From Pseudomonadota bacterium (GTDB lineage: Bacteria; Desulfobacterota; Desulfobulbia; Desulfobulbales; JAGXFP01), in NCBI GenBank assembly GCA_018823285.1, contig JAHJIQ010000013.1, positions 1 to 64,000 of the forward strand: a DNA stretch of 64,000 bases, given 5' to 3'. The notes below the pieces were generated by a model. That model searched no databases. It worked only from the letters and a program-made list of their open reading frames with translations, and was not told the DNA's origin. Position 1 is the first letter of the stretch. Every line of letters begins with the position of its first letter. Shown piece after piece: positions 6,899-16,600 of this stretch. Both the position numbers and the translations under genes were made by a program.

Positions 6899-7758
6899 TT
6901 CGCCTGCTGCCGGAGTTCTTTGATCTTTTCCGGGTCGGGAATGGTGAACATGACGATGTCCTTGTTGACGAAATGAGCCCCTGCTTCACCCACGACCATC
7001 GCTTCCCGCCCATACACGTTCCTGAAATTCCCCTGAAGGCCGACCTCCCGTGTTTCCCCGTATACTCCGAAGAGTTCTCCCGCGCGGGGCCTGCCGAAAC
7101 TTGTCCCGTTCATTCTGGCAACAAGCAGGTATTCGCCGGGAGTAAGTTTCAAGAGATACTTTCCGGAACTGTCGACAGGTCTTGAGACAAATCGTGGCTT
7201 CAGATCGTCAAAAGCCCTCTTGGCCATCACCATTGCCCCGGGAACAGGTTCTCCCCTCTCCGTACTGATCAGGCCCTGGACAGTGAAGAGCTGCCCGTCA
7301 TCGCCGCTCCTGTCGGTCGCCGAGATGGCGATTGTGCCGAAATCGATCTTTTCACCCGGTCCGACCGCATACCTTATGCCACCCGCTTCACCATCGGCGG
7401 CAAGATAGAATCGGTCACTGGCGGAAAAGGTTCCCCCGTATGCGAGACCGCTATCCAGGACTGCCCCGATAAAAAAGAGGCCGGGGCTCAATTCGACCCG
7501 GAACCTGCCCTCGCCATTGAGTTTTGCAACGGCATCAGGGACCCTGTTCACCCCTCTGGTATCAGGGGCACAGGACTGATCCGCCCTGAAAAGGGCCAGC
7601 CATCCCGATTGCAAAGGAGTCCCGGCAACGGTGACCACACCGCCGACCTCGGCCGGCAGCTCTGCCGCATCAGCCGCATTCCCCGCGAGAAGCAGCAGCG
7701 ACAGAATGACCAGCGAGAGGGCCGGGCAGACCTTTCCGATGTAAGAATCTGATATCAT
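6895..7758 (-). CDS. Secreted protein with CarboxypepD_reg-like beta domains
   Basis: A 287-aa exported protein. The N-terminus carries a signal peptide with a long hydrophobic core (about residues 12-32, ending AADA/AE). Two beta-sandwich segments follow: VGGVVTVAGTPLQSGWLALF and VQGLISTERGEPVPGAMVMA, the latter with GKYLLKLTPGEYLLVA, which match the prealbumin-like CarboxypepD_reg fold seen in outer-membrane and surface proteins. Stop and start overlap with the downstream lipoprotein gene, so the two may act together at the envelope. Role unknown. Confidence 0.6.
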   Translation of the reverse strand: MISDSYIGKVCPALSLVILSLLLLAGNAADAAELPAEVGGVVTVAGTPLQSGWLALFRADQSCAPDTRGVNRVPDAVAKLNGEGRFRVELSPGLFFIGAVLDSGLAYGGTFSASDRFYLAADGEAGGIRYAVGPGEKIDFGTIAISATDRSGDDGQLFTVQGLISTERGEPVPGAMVMAKRAFDDLKPRFVSRPVDSSGKYLLKLTPGEYLLVARMNGTSFGRPRAGELFGVYGETREVGLQGNFRNVYGREAMVVGEAGAHFVNKDIVMFTIPDPEKIKELRQQAK

Positions 7759-7765
7759 TATACTT

Positions 7766-10456
7766 TCATGTTTCGGCGAGATTCTTGCCGCACGCCACGT
7801 TGACCACCAGGGGCACGGCCAGCTTCATGACCGATTCCATCTCCTCTTTCACCAGCGCGGAGACCTTTTCCACCTTGTTTTCCGCCACTTCGAAAACCAG
7901 CTCGTCATGGATCTGCAGGAGAAGCCGGGCCGGGAGATTTTCTGCCTTCAATCGCCGGTCCACCGCGATGGTCGCAAGCTTGATGATGTCGGCCGCGGTG
8001 CCCTGGATCGGGGTGTTGATCGCGGTCCGTTCGGCAAATTCCCGGGTGTTTTTGTTCGCGCTTCCGATGTCCGGCAACGGTCGGCGGCGTTTCAACAGGG
8101 TTTCCACGTAGCCGTCCTGCCGGGCCCGCTCGACGATCTCCTCCATATACTTTTTAACCCCGGCATAATGGGCGAAATAGCGTTCGATAAAAGTCGCCGC
8201 CTCCTTCCTGCTGATGTGGAGCTGGCTTGAAAGGCCGAAGGCGCTGATCCCGTAGACGATGCCGAAGTTGATGGTCTTCGCGACCCTTCGCATCTGGGGG
8301 GTGATAAAGGCCGGACTGACCCGGAATACCTCGGCGGCGGTCTCTGCATGGATGTCGCGGCCGGAGAGAAAGGCGTCAGCCAGGGCGTGGTCGCCGGAAT
8401 AATGGGCGAGGACCCGCAGCTCGATCTGGGAATAATCGGCGCCCAGCAGAAGATCCCCTTTTTCGGGGATGAAGGTCTGCCTGATCCGCTGCCCTTCCGG
8501 GGTCCTGATCGGGATGTTCTGGAGGTTCGGGTCACTGCTCGAAAGCCTGCCGGTGGTGGTGACCGTCTGGTTGAACGAGGTGTGGACCCGGCCGGTTTTC
8601 GGATGAACGAGCTCCAGCAGCCGGTCGGCATAGGTGGACTTCAGCTTGGCCAGGTTTCGGTAATTGATCACCGCCGCAGGCAGGTCGTGGTAGTTGGCGA
8701 GTTTTTCGAGGACGTTCGCGTCGGTGGAGTACCCGGTCTTGGTCTTCCGGTCGTGGGGCAGGTTCAGTTTTTCAAAGAGGATCTCGCCCAGCTGTTTCGG
8801 GGAATTGATGTTGAATTCCTCCCCGGCCAGGCGATAGATCTCCCGTTCCATATCGGCAAGAGTTGCCCCGAATTCCCCGGTGAGCGTCTCAAGTTCCTGC
8901 TGCGAAACCAGGATCCCGGTCCGCTCCATGCCCGACAGGATCGGGACCAGCGCCATCTCGACTTCCGCAAAAAGATCCCAGAGGTCGAGCGCTTCGAGCT
9001 GCGGCCGGAAATGCTCCCAGAGAAGATACGTTCCATGGACGTCTTCACAGGAGTAATCCCTGGCAACCGCGATGTCGACCAGCGCGAAGTTGGCCTCATC
9101 TTTCTTCTTGCTCCCCTTTTTATCACCGCCGACCACCTCGGAAAAGGGAGTCATCCTGACCTGCAGGATCTCGCCGCAGAGATCATCGAGCTTGTGGGAG
9201 CGCCGGGAGGGATCGAGCAGGTAAGAGGCGATCATCGTATCGTACAACGGCCCCTTCATGGTCACCCCGTGGGTGGCGAGGACCCCGTAATCGAATTTAA
9301 GATTGTGGCAGATCTTCGGCAGCCGCAGATCTTCCAGGAGCGGCCGCAAGATCCCGAGCGCCTCCTCAATCGTCAGCTGGCCGGGGCACCGGGAGCCGTC
9401 TTCCCGCCGATGACCGGTGGGAACATAGAAGGCCTCCTTTTCATCCGCGCAGAGCGAGATGCCGACCAGTTCCGCGGTCAGGGTGTCGAGGGAGGTGGTT
9501 TCGGTATCGACGACCAGGGCCTGCGCCGCGCCGAGCTTTTTACAGATCTTCTTCAATTCCCCGGCATCCCCGACCAATCGATACCCTTTCGGATCGAGGT
9601 TCGGGTTCTCGACCTGGCTCTTTAAAAGCCTCGTGAACCCGAGAAAGGTGAAGAGCTCCCGGAGCTTGTCGTTGTCGGGTTCGGGAATCAGATACCCTTC
9701 GGCGCGATCCGGGATCTCAAGATCCTCCTTCAGCCGGATCAGGTCGCGGGACAGGAAAGCCTCTTCCCGGTTGGCGGCAAGTTTTTCCGCGAGCTTCTTC
9801 TTGTCGACCTCGGCAATTTTCTCATAGAGAGACTCCAGGGTGCCGTATTCACCAATCAAGGTGGCGGCGGTTTTCGGCCCGACTCCCGGCACCCCGGGGA
9901 TATTGTCGGAGCTGTCGCCGACCAGCGAGAAGTAATCGAGAAGACCCGCCACCGGGATGCCGTATTTGGCAGCCACCTCCTGCGGCCCCATCACCCTGTC
10001 CTGCATCGGCTCCCAGACCGTTATCCGTTCGGAAACCAGCTGCAGCAGGTCCTTGTCGCCGCTGACCACGACCACTTCCAGTCCCTTCTTCTCCAGCGCC
10101 CTCGCCGCCGAGGCGATCAGGTCGTCGGCCTCGAAACCCGCCCGTTCCAGACAGGTGATATTGTACGCCCCGACAATATCCCGCACGTAGGGAATCTGGC
10201 AGGCAAGATCCTCCGGCATCGGCGGCCGGTTGGCCTTGTACTCGCCGTACATCTCATGCCTGAAGGTCGGTCCTTTCATATCGAAGGCCACCGCAAGATA
10301 TTTGGCGGATTTTTCCCGGATCACCCGCAGCAGGATATTGACAAATCCATACACGGCGTGGGTGGGCAGACCGGAACTGTTGGTAAGCGGGGCCACGGCG
10401 TGATAGGCCCGGTAGATATAGGCGCTGCCGTCGATCAGATATACTTTTTCAGTCAT
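7766..10456 (-). CDS. polA: DNA polymerase I
   Basis: A repair and Okazaki-fragment-processing polymerase of 896 aa from ATG 10456 (a GTG two codons earlier is possible, but GGAAG is spaced for the ATG). The N-terminal 5'-3' exonuclease (1-290) has YLIDGSAYIYRAYHA and VSGDKDLLQLV. The 3'-5' proofreading domain (about 310-500) keeps its acidic residues (VVDTETTSLD, CHNLKFDYG, YSCEDVHG), unlike Taq. The polymerase domain has ADYSQIELRVLAHYSGD, the O helix (RRVAKTINFGIVYG) and HDELVFEV. All three activities appear intact. It is divergent from flgM. Confidence 0.97.
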   Translation of the reverse strand: MTEKVYLIDGSAYIYRAYHAVAPLTNSSGLPTHAVYGFVNILLRVIREKSAKYLAVAFDMKGPTFRHEMYGEYKANRPPMPEDLACQIPYVRDIVGAYNITCLERAGFEADDLIASAARALEKKGLEVVVVSGDKDLLQLVSERITVWEPMQDRVMGPQEVAAKYGIPVAGLLDYFSLVGDSSDNIPGVPGVGPKTAATLIGEYGTLESLYEKIAEVDKKKLAEKLAANREEAFLSRDLIRLKEDLEIPDRAEGYLIPEPDNDKLRELFTFLGFTRLLKSQVENPNLDPKGYRLVGDAGELKKICKKLGAAQALVVDTETTSLDTLTAELVGISLCADEKEAFYVPTGHRREDGSRCPGQLTIEEALGILRPLLEDLRLPKICHNLKFDYGVLATHGVTMKGPLYDTMIASYLLDPSRRSHKLDDLCGEILQVRMTPFSEVVGGDKKGSKKKDEANFALVDIAVARDYSCEDVHGTYLLWEHFRPQLEALDLWDLFAEVEMALVPILSGMERTGILVSQQELETLTGEFGATLADMEREIYRLAGEEFNINSPKQLGEILFEKLNLPHDRKTKTGYSTDANVLEKLANYHDLPAAVINYRNLAKLKSTYADRLLELVHPKTGRVHTSFNQTVTTTGRLSSSDPNLQNIPIRTPEGQRIRQTFIPEKGDLLLGADYSQIELRVLAHYSGDHALADAFLSGRDIHAETAAEVFRVSPAFITPQMRRVAKTINFGIVYGISAFGLSSQLHISRKEAATFIERYFAHYAGVKKYMEEIVERARQDGYVETLLKRRRPLPDIGSANKNTREFAERTAINTPIQGTAADIIKLATIAVDRRLKAENLPARLLLQIHDELVFEVAENKVEKVSALVKEEMESVMKLAVPLVVNVACGKNLAET

Positions 10457-10524
10457 GAACACTTCCCGCTCTTCAAATTTGCAAGGTGACTATCGGTGAA
10501 AACCAGTGATATCAGTTTTTGTAC

Positions 10525-10554
10525 CAGTTGGGCAGAGAATTGCAAACCAACTGG
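10525..10554 (+). promoter_or_regulatory. Sigma-54-like promoter flanked by perfect inverted repeat, upstream of flgM
   Basis: 10528-10544 reads TTGGGCAGAGAATTGCA, matching the -24 TTGG and -12 TTGCA blocks of a sigma-54 promoter with correct spacing, although the middle CAC is absent. It is framed by CCAGTTGG (10525-10532) and CCAACTGG (10547-10554), a perfect 8-bp inverted repeat; ACCAGTTG recurs at 10613-10620. It lies about 140 bp before flgM and 70 bp before the polA start. Sigma-54 control of flagellar regulators is common in this group. Confidence 0.45.
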
Positions 10555-10684
10555 AAAAATAATTTTCAAGTTTAGGATCAATATGCCGATAGTATATTCA
10601 GGAGAAGATAAAACCAGTTGAAATTCTCTCCCTTTTCAGGCATTACAGATAGCATAAAGAAGCTATTTTTCTTGGAGCAACATT

Positions 10685-11002
10685 ATGAAACTGAACAGCA
10701 TCTACCCACAGAACAAGGCCAGGACTGAAAGCAGGGTCGAGGTGAAAAAAGGCGGTGATGCCAAAGCCGAGGGGAAACCTCCGGAAACCACGGCCACCGG
10801 CGGAACCGACACCGTCCAGCTCTCTGCAAACTCCCGCGAGGCAGGAACAATTCGCCAGATCCTAGACAGCACGCCGACCGTGAGGGCCGAGCGGATCGAA
10901 GAGATCAAAGGCCGGATCGAACGGGGTGAATATCAGGTCGATCCCAATGAGGTGGCGGACAGGATGCTGGTGAGCCTGCTGACTGACTCCATGAAGCAGT
11001 AA
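10685..11002 (+). CDS. flgM: Anti-sigma-28 factor FlgM
   Basis: Holds flagellar sigma-28 (FliA) inactive until the hook is complete, then is exported. The 105-aa protein has a disordered, charged N-terminal half (TESRVEVKKGGDAKAEGK, then DTVQLSANSRE) and the conserved C-terminal sigma-binding helices (RAERIEEIKGRIERGEYQVD, PNEVADRMLVSLL). A TTGGAG ribosome site precedes the ATG. It is transcribed alone, away from the flg genes on the opposite strand, and ends at a strong terminator. Length and motifs are normal. Confidence 0.93.
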   Translation: MKLNSIYPQNKARTESRVEVKKGGDAKAEGKPPETTATGGTDTVQLSANSREAGTIRQILDSTPTVRAERIEEIKGRIERGEYQVDPNEVADRMLVSLLTDSMKQ

Positions 11003-11022
11003 TATTCTCCGACATACAGCAT

Positions 11023-11059
11023 AAAAACCCGGCGGGATCTCCCGATCGGGTTTTTTTTT
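11023..11059 (+). terminator. Rho-independent terminator of flgM
   Basis: AACCCG...CGGGTT arms enclose a second small stem (CGGGA/TCCCG) and are followed by nine T residues, 20 bp after the flgM stop. Confidence 0.85.
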
Positions 11060-11082
11060 ATCCTTACGCCGGATCACCCGGG

Positions 11083-11196
11083 CTATCGATCCCCTTTTCC
11101 CCGAAGCGCCACCCGAATGACCAGGATCAGAACCTCCTGATCGACAATCTGATAGACCACCCGATAATCACCGATCCTGATCCGCCGAAAGCATTT
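11083..11196 (-). pseudogene. RelE/ParE-type toxin remnant
   Basis: On the minus strand this 114-bp stretch encodes about 36 residues including RIGDYRVVYQIVDQEVLILV and IRVALRGKGDR before a TAG stop. This is the recognisable C-terminal core of RelE-family toxins (RIGDYRVxY...V.R..HR). A TGA lies in frame just upstream, and the N-terminal half and an antitoxin are missing. It is therefore a decayed toxin-antitoxin locus. The following stretch to 11400 holds nothing I can name. Confidence 0.7.
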
Positions 11197-11400
11197 TCAT
11201 CAAAAAAAATAGCCGGCACCGATCGACATTTTTTTTACTGAACAATTACCGCAAACCCCGGAAACTGTTGACAGTGATAGTGGCAGATGTAATAAGATAA
11301 GCCGTAACATATCGGACAAAATTTGTCTTACTAGAAACCAGGGGCGAAACCGTGAATTTCACACCCACGGGCAAAACAACTTACAAGAGGAGGGAGAGCC

Positions 11401-12507
11401 TTGATTCATGAAATTGGGAGAGAGTTCTATTTGATCCGCAGCAGCGAAGATGACTTTCACCGGAATATCTATCTGAAAAGATTCGTCGGCAAGGACGGCC
11501 AGGCGGCGAACATGCTGTTCGATCCCGGCACAAAGCTCGACATGGCGACGTTGCTGCCGATGATGAAGGAAAAGGCCGGAGGAATCAAGCAGACCAATCT
11601 GATTTTTCTCAGCCACCAGGACCCGGACCTGACGGCCAATATCTCGACGATCATGGCCTCGGCGCCGAATTCTTACCTGATCTGTTCGGTCGACACCTGG
11701 CGCCTGGTCAAGATGTACGGGCTTCCCGAAAACAGGGTCCGGACCGTCGAGAGCTTTGATTCCTATTTCATTCATCTCAAGAGATCCGGGCACCGCTTTC
11801 GCTTTGTCCCGGCCCGCTATTGTCATTTCCGGGGAGCGATGATGCTCTATGACCTGGAGAGCAGAGTGCTTTTTACCGGGGACTTTCTCGGCGGGGTGAA
11901 TACCCGCAAAGGGGCGGGAATTTACGCCGATGATACTTCCTGGGAGGGGATCAAGCTGTTTCACGAACTGTACATGCCCTCCTCCCGGGCGGTCCGGAAA
12001 ACCGTGGAGCGGATCAATATGCTGAACCCGTTTCCGGAAATCATCGCGCCGCAGCATGGCGATGTGATCAAAGGGGAATTTGTCCGGGAGTTCCTCGACC
12101 GGTTGAGTACGCTGCAGGTAGGAATCGATCTGGTGGATGACAACAGCCCCGAGATCGACCTGGTCATCCTCGCCGTCAATAATTTTCTGGAACTGGTCGA
12201 GATCAACTCCCCGGACAGCTACTCCATGTTCATCAACAAGCTCCAGAAAGGCAACGACTTCACGTCCCCTTTCACCTTCAGGGACGGCAAGGTAAGGGGC
12301 ATCAAAATATCTCCGGACAACGCATTGCTGCAGGTATTCGGACTGCTGGACGAGATCGATGATGAAGATATCAGGCAACTTCTCAAGGGGATGCTGGCAA
12401 ATTCCCTCGACCAGCTGGACATCCATTTCCAGCTCAATGAGGATGCAACCGGCGCCGCCGTTGCCGCCGCTTCCCCGGCCATGAAAATCGACGACATGCT
12501 GGAGTAA
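11401..12507 (+). CDS. MBL-fold diiron protein (ODP/FprA-like oxygen sensor)
   Basis: A 368-aa metallo-beta-lactamase-fold protein of the ODP/FprA group, in which a diiron site binds oxygen. Starts at TTG 11401 behind GAGGAGGGAG; no in-frame ATG fits. The diiron motifs are LSHQDPDL (H-x-D-x-D), FVPARYCHFRGAMMLYD, LFTGDFLGG and IIAPQHGDVI. No flavodoxin or rubredoxin domain follows; instead there is an acidic helical tail (about 235-368) ending PAMKIDDMLE. ODP proteins without flavodoxin act as oxygen sensors in chemotaxis or signalling, which would fit the flagellar neighbourhood. Single gene with its own terminator. Enzymatic function is not implied. Confidence 0.75.
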   Translation: MIHEIGREFYLIRSSEDDFHRNIYLKRFVGKDGQAANMLFDPGTKLDMATLLPMMKEKAGGIKQTNLIFLSHQDPDLTANISTIMASAPNSYLICSVDTWRLVKMYGLPENRVRTVESFDSYFIHLKRSGHRFRFVPARYCHFRGAMMLYDLESRVLFTGDFLGGVNTRKGAGIYADDTSWEGIKLFHELYMPSSRAVRKTVERINMLNPFPEIIAPQHGDVIKGEFVREFLDRLSTLQVGIDLVDDNSPEIDLVILAVNNFLELVEINSPDSYSMFINKLQKGNDFTSPFTFRDGKVRGIKISPDNALLQVFGLLDEIDDEDIRQLLKGMLANSLDQLDIHFQLNEDATGAAVAAASPAMKIDDMLE

Positions 12508-12530
12508 GATCTAATACCGGTCCATAATAT

Positions 12531-12569
12531 AAAAGGTTCCGGGACCAATCTGTGTTCCGGAACCTTTTT
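12531..12569 (+). terminator. Rho-independent terminator after ODP gene
   Basis: AAAAGGTTCCGG and CCGGAACCTTTTT form 12-bp perfect arms around a 14-nt loop and end in a T-run, 24 bp after the stop. Confidence 0.9.
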
Positions 12570-12653
12570 ACTCAACTTTCCGACTTGTCTTATGGTGTTG
12601 ATTTGCTGTTATAAATTAATTGAGAGGCATGGTGGCATTCCATTATGAGAATT

Positions 12654-12726
12654 CAGAAGCCAGGAGTCAGAAGCCAGGAGAAAAGCTTTAAAATCAGTCA
12701 TTCTGGCTTCTGACTCCTGGCTTCTG
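12654..12726. repeat. 24-bp perfect inverted repeat made of heptamer-like units
   Basis: The left arm (12654-12677) is built of CAGAAGCCAGGAGT-type units; the right arm (12703-12726) is its exact reverse complement, and further CTGGCTT units follow to about 12738. The units are related to the GGAGCCA array at 4536-4635. It lies in the 12508-12876 gap, which otherwise holds a terminator and one dispersed hairpin repeat. Confidence 0.85.
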
Positions 12727-12781
12727 GCTTCTGGCTTCTTGTAGAACACAGGCACGAAAAATCGCCAAAATCTCTTTATTT

Positions 12782-12840
12782 CACCCTGCGAGTATAAGTC
12801 TCGTACGAGCAGGCCAGCTGCTCAACTTAAGCTTTATCGG
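12782..12840 (+). repeat. Dispersed 55-bp hairpin repeat, copy 1
   Basis: CACCCTGCGAGTATAAGT, then CGTACGAGCAGGCCAGCTG and CTCAACTTAAGCTTTATC. The core GAGCAG-N5-CTGCTC forms a hairpin. This is a divergent single copy of the family found at 39405-39605, 58223-58298 and 62065-62195. Confidence 0.8.
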
Positions 12841-12876
12841 GAGATTAAACAAACTCAGAAAGTTGAGCTTTTTATT

Positions 12877-13326
12877 TTACCCGAACACCGGCCAGCACGG
12901 GTCGTACTGCACCGGGTCGAGCAGGACCTGCTTGGCAAGACGCTTCCGGACGTTGATCACCACCGGGGCAAGGAGGTTCGCGGTCATCTCCCTGGGTCGG
13001 CCGGCGGGCACAGTCAGGATCACCAGCACGTCCAGATCACCGTCGCGGTCTATCCCGAGCTCCTTTCTGACCGGCCCGGTAATCGGCGGCTTGAACTCCC
13101 GGTCGATCACCGCCGGCGGCACCACCACAAAGGCCAACGCCGGATCATCTATGGACTGCAGCCACATCAGGGGTGAATTGCCGCTGTGGCTCTGCAGGAA
13201 AAACCGGGTCGATCCGGGAAATCCCCAGAACGGGGCGGTCATCGTGATCACCCGCTCCTGGTCAATTTCAAGATCGCCGAACCTGGTGGTGCTGACTATT
13301 GCATGTCTCTGGGTTGCCGCTTCCAC
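12877..13326 (-). CDS. fliW: Flagellar assembly factor FliW
   Basis: Binds flagellin and antagonises CsrA, coupling flagellin translation to assembly. GTG 13326 is used as start since GGAGG lies 8 bp upstream; the longer open frame would overlap csrA. The 149-aa product has the family motifs ERVITMTAPFWGFPGSTRFF, SPLMWLQSIDDPALAFVV and LLAPVVINVRKRLAKQVLLD near the C-terminus. It lies 40 bp behind csrA on the same strand, the usual csrA-fliW pairing. Length is normal. Confidence 0.92.
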   Translation of the reverse strand: MEAATQRHAIVSTTRFGDLEIDQERVITMTAPFWGFPGSTRFFLQSHSGNSPLMWLQSIDDPALAFVVVPPAVIDREFKPPITGPVRKELGIDRDGDLDVLVILTVPAGRPREMTANLLAPVVINVRKRLAKQVLLDPVQYDPCWPVFG

Positions 13327-13366
13327 GTCTTCCGCCTCCGGTAAAACTGTTGCTGGTGAACCGGCC

Positions 13367-13612
13367 CTACTGTTTTTTCGTCCCCCGCCCGTCAAAGACG
13401 TCCAGGACATCAGCAAGATCGGCAGGCGCCTCACTGGCCGCCTTGAGATTTTCGTCGAGAATCTTTTTGAAGACCTCTTCCCGGTGGATGCTCACCTCCT
13501 CCGGGGCCTCGATCCCGATTCTGACCAGACCTCCCTTGACCTCAAGAATCCTTAATGTGATATCGTCGCCGACGACGATCGCCTCTCCGGCCTTTCTTGA
13601 CAGTACCAGCAT
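13367..13612 (-). CDS. csrA: Carbon storage regulator CsrA
   Basis: A small RNA-binding dimer that blocks translation at GGA motifs, here probably of flagellin. The 81-aa protein begins MLVLSRKAGEAIVVGDDITL and contains VRIGIEAPEEVSIHREEV with the RNA-binding arginine. The C-terminal tail (about residues 50-81) is longer than in E. coli CsrA (61 aa), as in many CsrA proteins paired with FliW. The gene follows flgL by 62 bp, so it may be part of the long flg transcript. Confidence 0.95.
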   Translation of the reverse strand: MLVLSRKAGEAIVVGDDITLRILEVKGGLVRIGIEAPEEVSIHREEVFKKILDENLKAASEAPADLADVLDVFDGRGTKKQ

Positions 13613-13674
13613 TGCCTTCGCCCTCCCTGGCAGTTATCCCAAAAAAACAGTGCAATGCCATGATTCTATCCACC

Positions 13675-16600
13675 TTACAGGAAATCCACAAGGCTCATCT
13701 GCATGACCTTGGACGCCGAATTCAACGCCGCCTCGTAGGCGAACTCCTTGGCCCGGAGGTCCATGATCGCCTTGACCACATCGGTATCCTGAAGCTCCGA
13801 AAGACTCTCCTTGCTGCTGACTTCAAGGGTGTCGAAGATCTGGGTCTGGATCGTGATCCGATTGGACTTCGCCCCGAAATCAGAGATCTGTTTGGTCAGG
13901 GTATCCATCAGCACATCCATGTCGGCGATGGAATTTTCAATCGCCTTGACCTGAAAGCGGTCCACGTCGATGTCCATCACCTGCAGGAAATTGCCGGTCT
14001 CATCGTCCATGCGCAGCGAAAACCTGGTCGGATCGGTGGTCGCAACCTGCAAGTAGCCGTTACTGTCGACATAGGAGGTCAGATACGGCACCCCGTCGAT
14101 CCTGGCCGCCACGTCCTCCAGGCTGTCGTAGGTCCCGTTCACCGGGATGGAGGTGATGAAGGTCGAGTTGTAGAGATCGTCAGTGATCGTGATCCGGAAG
14201 GTGCCGTTATTCAGCTCGTCGGCCCGCGCCAGCCCGGAATTGCCGCCGGAGATGGTTTCGGCAGGCGAGGTTGCGGCGTAGCCGCTGGTGACCTCTCTGA
14301 ATTTCTCGGCCCGCAGGGCGTTTTCAAAACTTTTCAGACCGGTGAAGACCCCGGTCGCCGCCAGGGCGTCCTGACCGTTCTTCCCCACCGTGAGGGTCGT
14401 AACCCCGCCGACTTTTATTTCCAGGTCCCCCAGCCGGTCACCGGCATAACGGACGGAGCCGTCCTGTTGACGGATGGTGACCGCGTCGATCCTGCCGTCC
14501 CCGGCCACGTCGGTCACTTCCCCGCTCACGGCCGCGCCGCCGGATAAGGAATAGGCGGCAAGCCCCGGTTCATAACCGCCCGCGGTGGGCGTGGTTTCGA
14601 GGGTAAAACGCCTGTCCGACTGAAGATGGACAGAGCCGTAATAGATCCTGTCCTGGGCGACCGGCGGAGTGCCGCCGTTCAGCCGGGTGACCGTTTCCCC
14701 GATCCCGGAAGTCTCTACATGCAGGTTCCTGCCGTCGGCGGCGGAAAGGATCAGGGCGCCGATGCCGTTCCGGGTCGCGGAAATCCCGGTTGAAGCCGAT
14801 TTGGCGTTGATCGCGTCGACCAGCGCATTGTCCACATCCTCGCCCATGATCGCGGTGGGCACATCGAAGATATCCACCCCGTTGATGATCAGATCGCCAC
14901 TGGTCAGGACCGAAGGTGTCGAACCGTAAACAAGAATGCCGTCATCCACTGCATCGCCGCTGATTCCGGTCACGAGAACTCCGCCGCCCAGTCCGAGTTC
15001 GTCGAGAATCAGGTCGTCGGTCGGATTGTTGGGGCTGGTCAGGGTAAACTGGGCGTCGGAATGGAACACGACCTGCCCGGTGTTATGGGTTGCATCGACC
15101 GCCTGGGTCACGTTCGCAAGACCGGTGGTGGCCGTGCCGAGCCCGCCGGAATAGCCGCTGATGACGATATCGGTTTCGTCCCCGGCCAGGGTGTTGCTCA
15201 AAACCACCGAGCCCGCGACCCCACCGTTGGTCCCGTCACCAAGGACCGCCGTGACCCCGGTCTGCGACGACACCGCATTGATGGCATCGATGGTATCGTC
15301 GGCGGGTGTTGCATCGGTGTCGAAGCTGACCGCCACCCCGTTCAGGTTGAAACTGACCGTGGTCAGGGTGCCGGCCGCAGCCGCCCCGCCCGCGGAAAGG
15401 GTGGTCAGAGTCGCATGGACCCCGCTGGCGGTCGCCTGCTGGTTGATCGCCTCCCTGGCGTTGAAGGCCTTGCCCATATTCAAGCCGTTGACCGCCGCCG
15501 CGCCCGCGATCCCCCCGATCACCACGCCGTTGATCTCAAGATCACCGGCCGCTATCGCATTGGCGGTGACCGTGCCGGCCAGCGCCGTTTGTTCGGTCCC
15601 GCCGACCACCGCGTTCGCCCCCCGCAGATACACCGGGGTAACGGCGGCCCGGACCCCGGTGGTCGCACTGTCGGTATTGATGACTGCCGCCAGGGCAGCG
15701 GCCGAAGAATCCGCCATCACATCGGAAATTCCGTCGGCCACCGCGGCGATCGCCGCCCGGCCGTTGACCAGCAGGTCTCCGGCAACAACCCGCCCCCCAT
15801 AGATGAGAACGCCGTCGGCCGCATCATCGGCAAAACCGACCGCGCCGCCGCCTAAGCCCAGGGCGGTCAGGATCGAATCATCGGCCGGATTGTTCGGACT
15901 GGTCAAGGCAACGGTCTGCGCGGAACTGATCGAGATCTCCCCGGTGTTATGGGTCGCGTCGGCCGCCTGGGAAAAATTGCCGAACCCGAGGGCCGCGCCG
16001 CCCGCGGTGATCACCTGATAGCCGCTGACCTCGATTGTTGACTCATCGCCCGGCCGGAGATTGGAAAACACCACCGAATTCAGGACCCCGCCGTTGGTTC
16101 CGTCACCGACCACCGCCCGGACCCCGGTCCGGTCACTGATCGAATTGATCGCCAAAGCGGTTGTGGCGGCAACGGTCGCCGCATTGGCGCCGTCGGCCAC
16201 CGTGACCGTAAGCGGCACATCGTTCAGATACATGAAGACCTCGGTATTGGTCAGATCAACCGGGTCGGCGGTCACCACCCCGCCCGCGTTCAGGGTGGTG
16301 AGATCGACTGAAACCGTCGGATCGGCCGCTTCGATCGCGGCTTTGGCGTTGGCAGCCTTGGTCATGTTGAGTCCATTGACTGCGGCCGCAGTATTGATTG
16401 CCCCGGTCACGTTGCCGTTGACGGCGAGATCGCCCGCCGCGATGGCCGCATTGGTCACCGTCCCGGTCAGCGCCGTGGTCTGGGGGGCTTGCGCATTGCC
16501 GCCGAGAAAATAACCGTCCATCAGGTCCTTGACGAACGGGGTCGGCTCGACCTCGGTATAGCCGATGGTCCGGTAACCGCCGAAGATGTACTTGCCGTTG

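Noticed and set aside
8348-9625. Plus-strand frame of 425 aa opposite polA
   Set aside because: Shadow of polA; no domain, no ribosome site.
11359-12426. Minus-strand frame of 355 aa opposite the ODP gene
   Set aside because: Plus-strand protein has clear diiron motifs and a terminator; the opposite frame has none.
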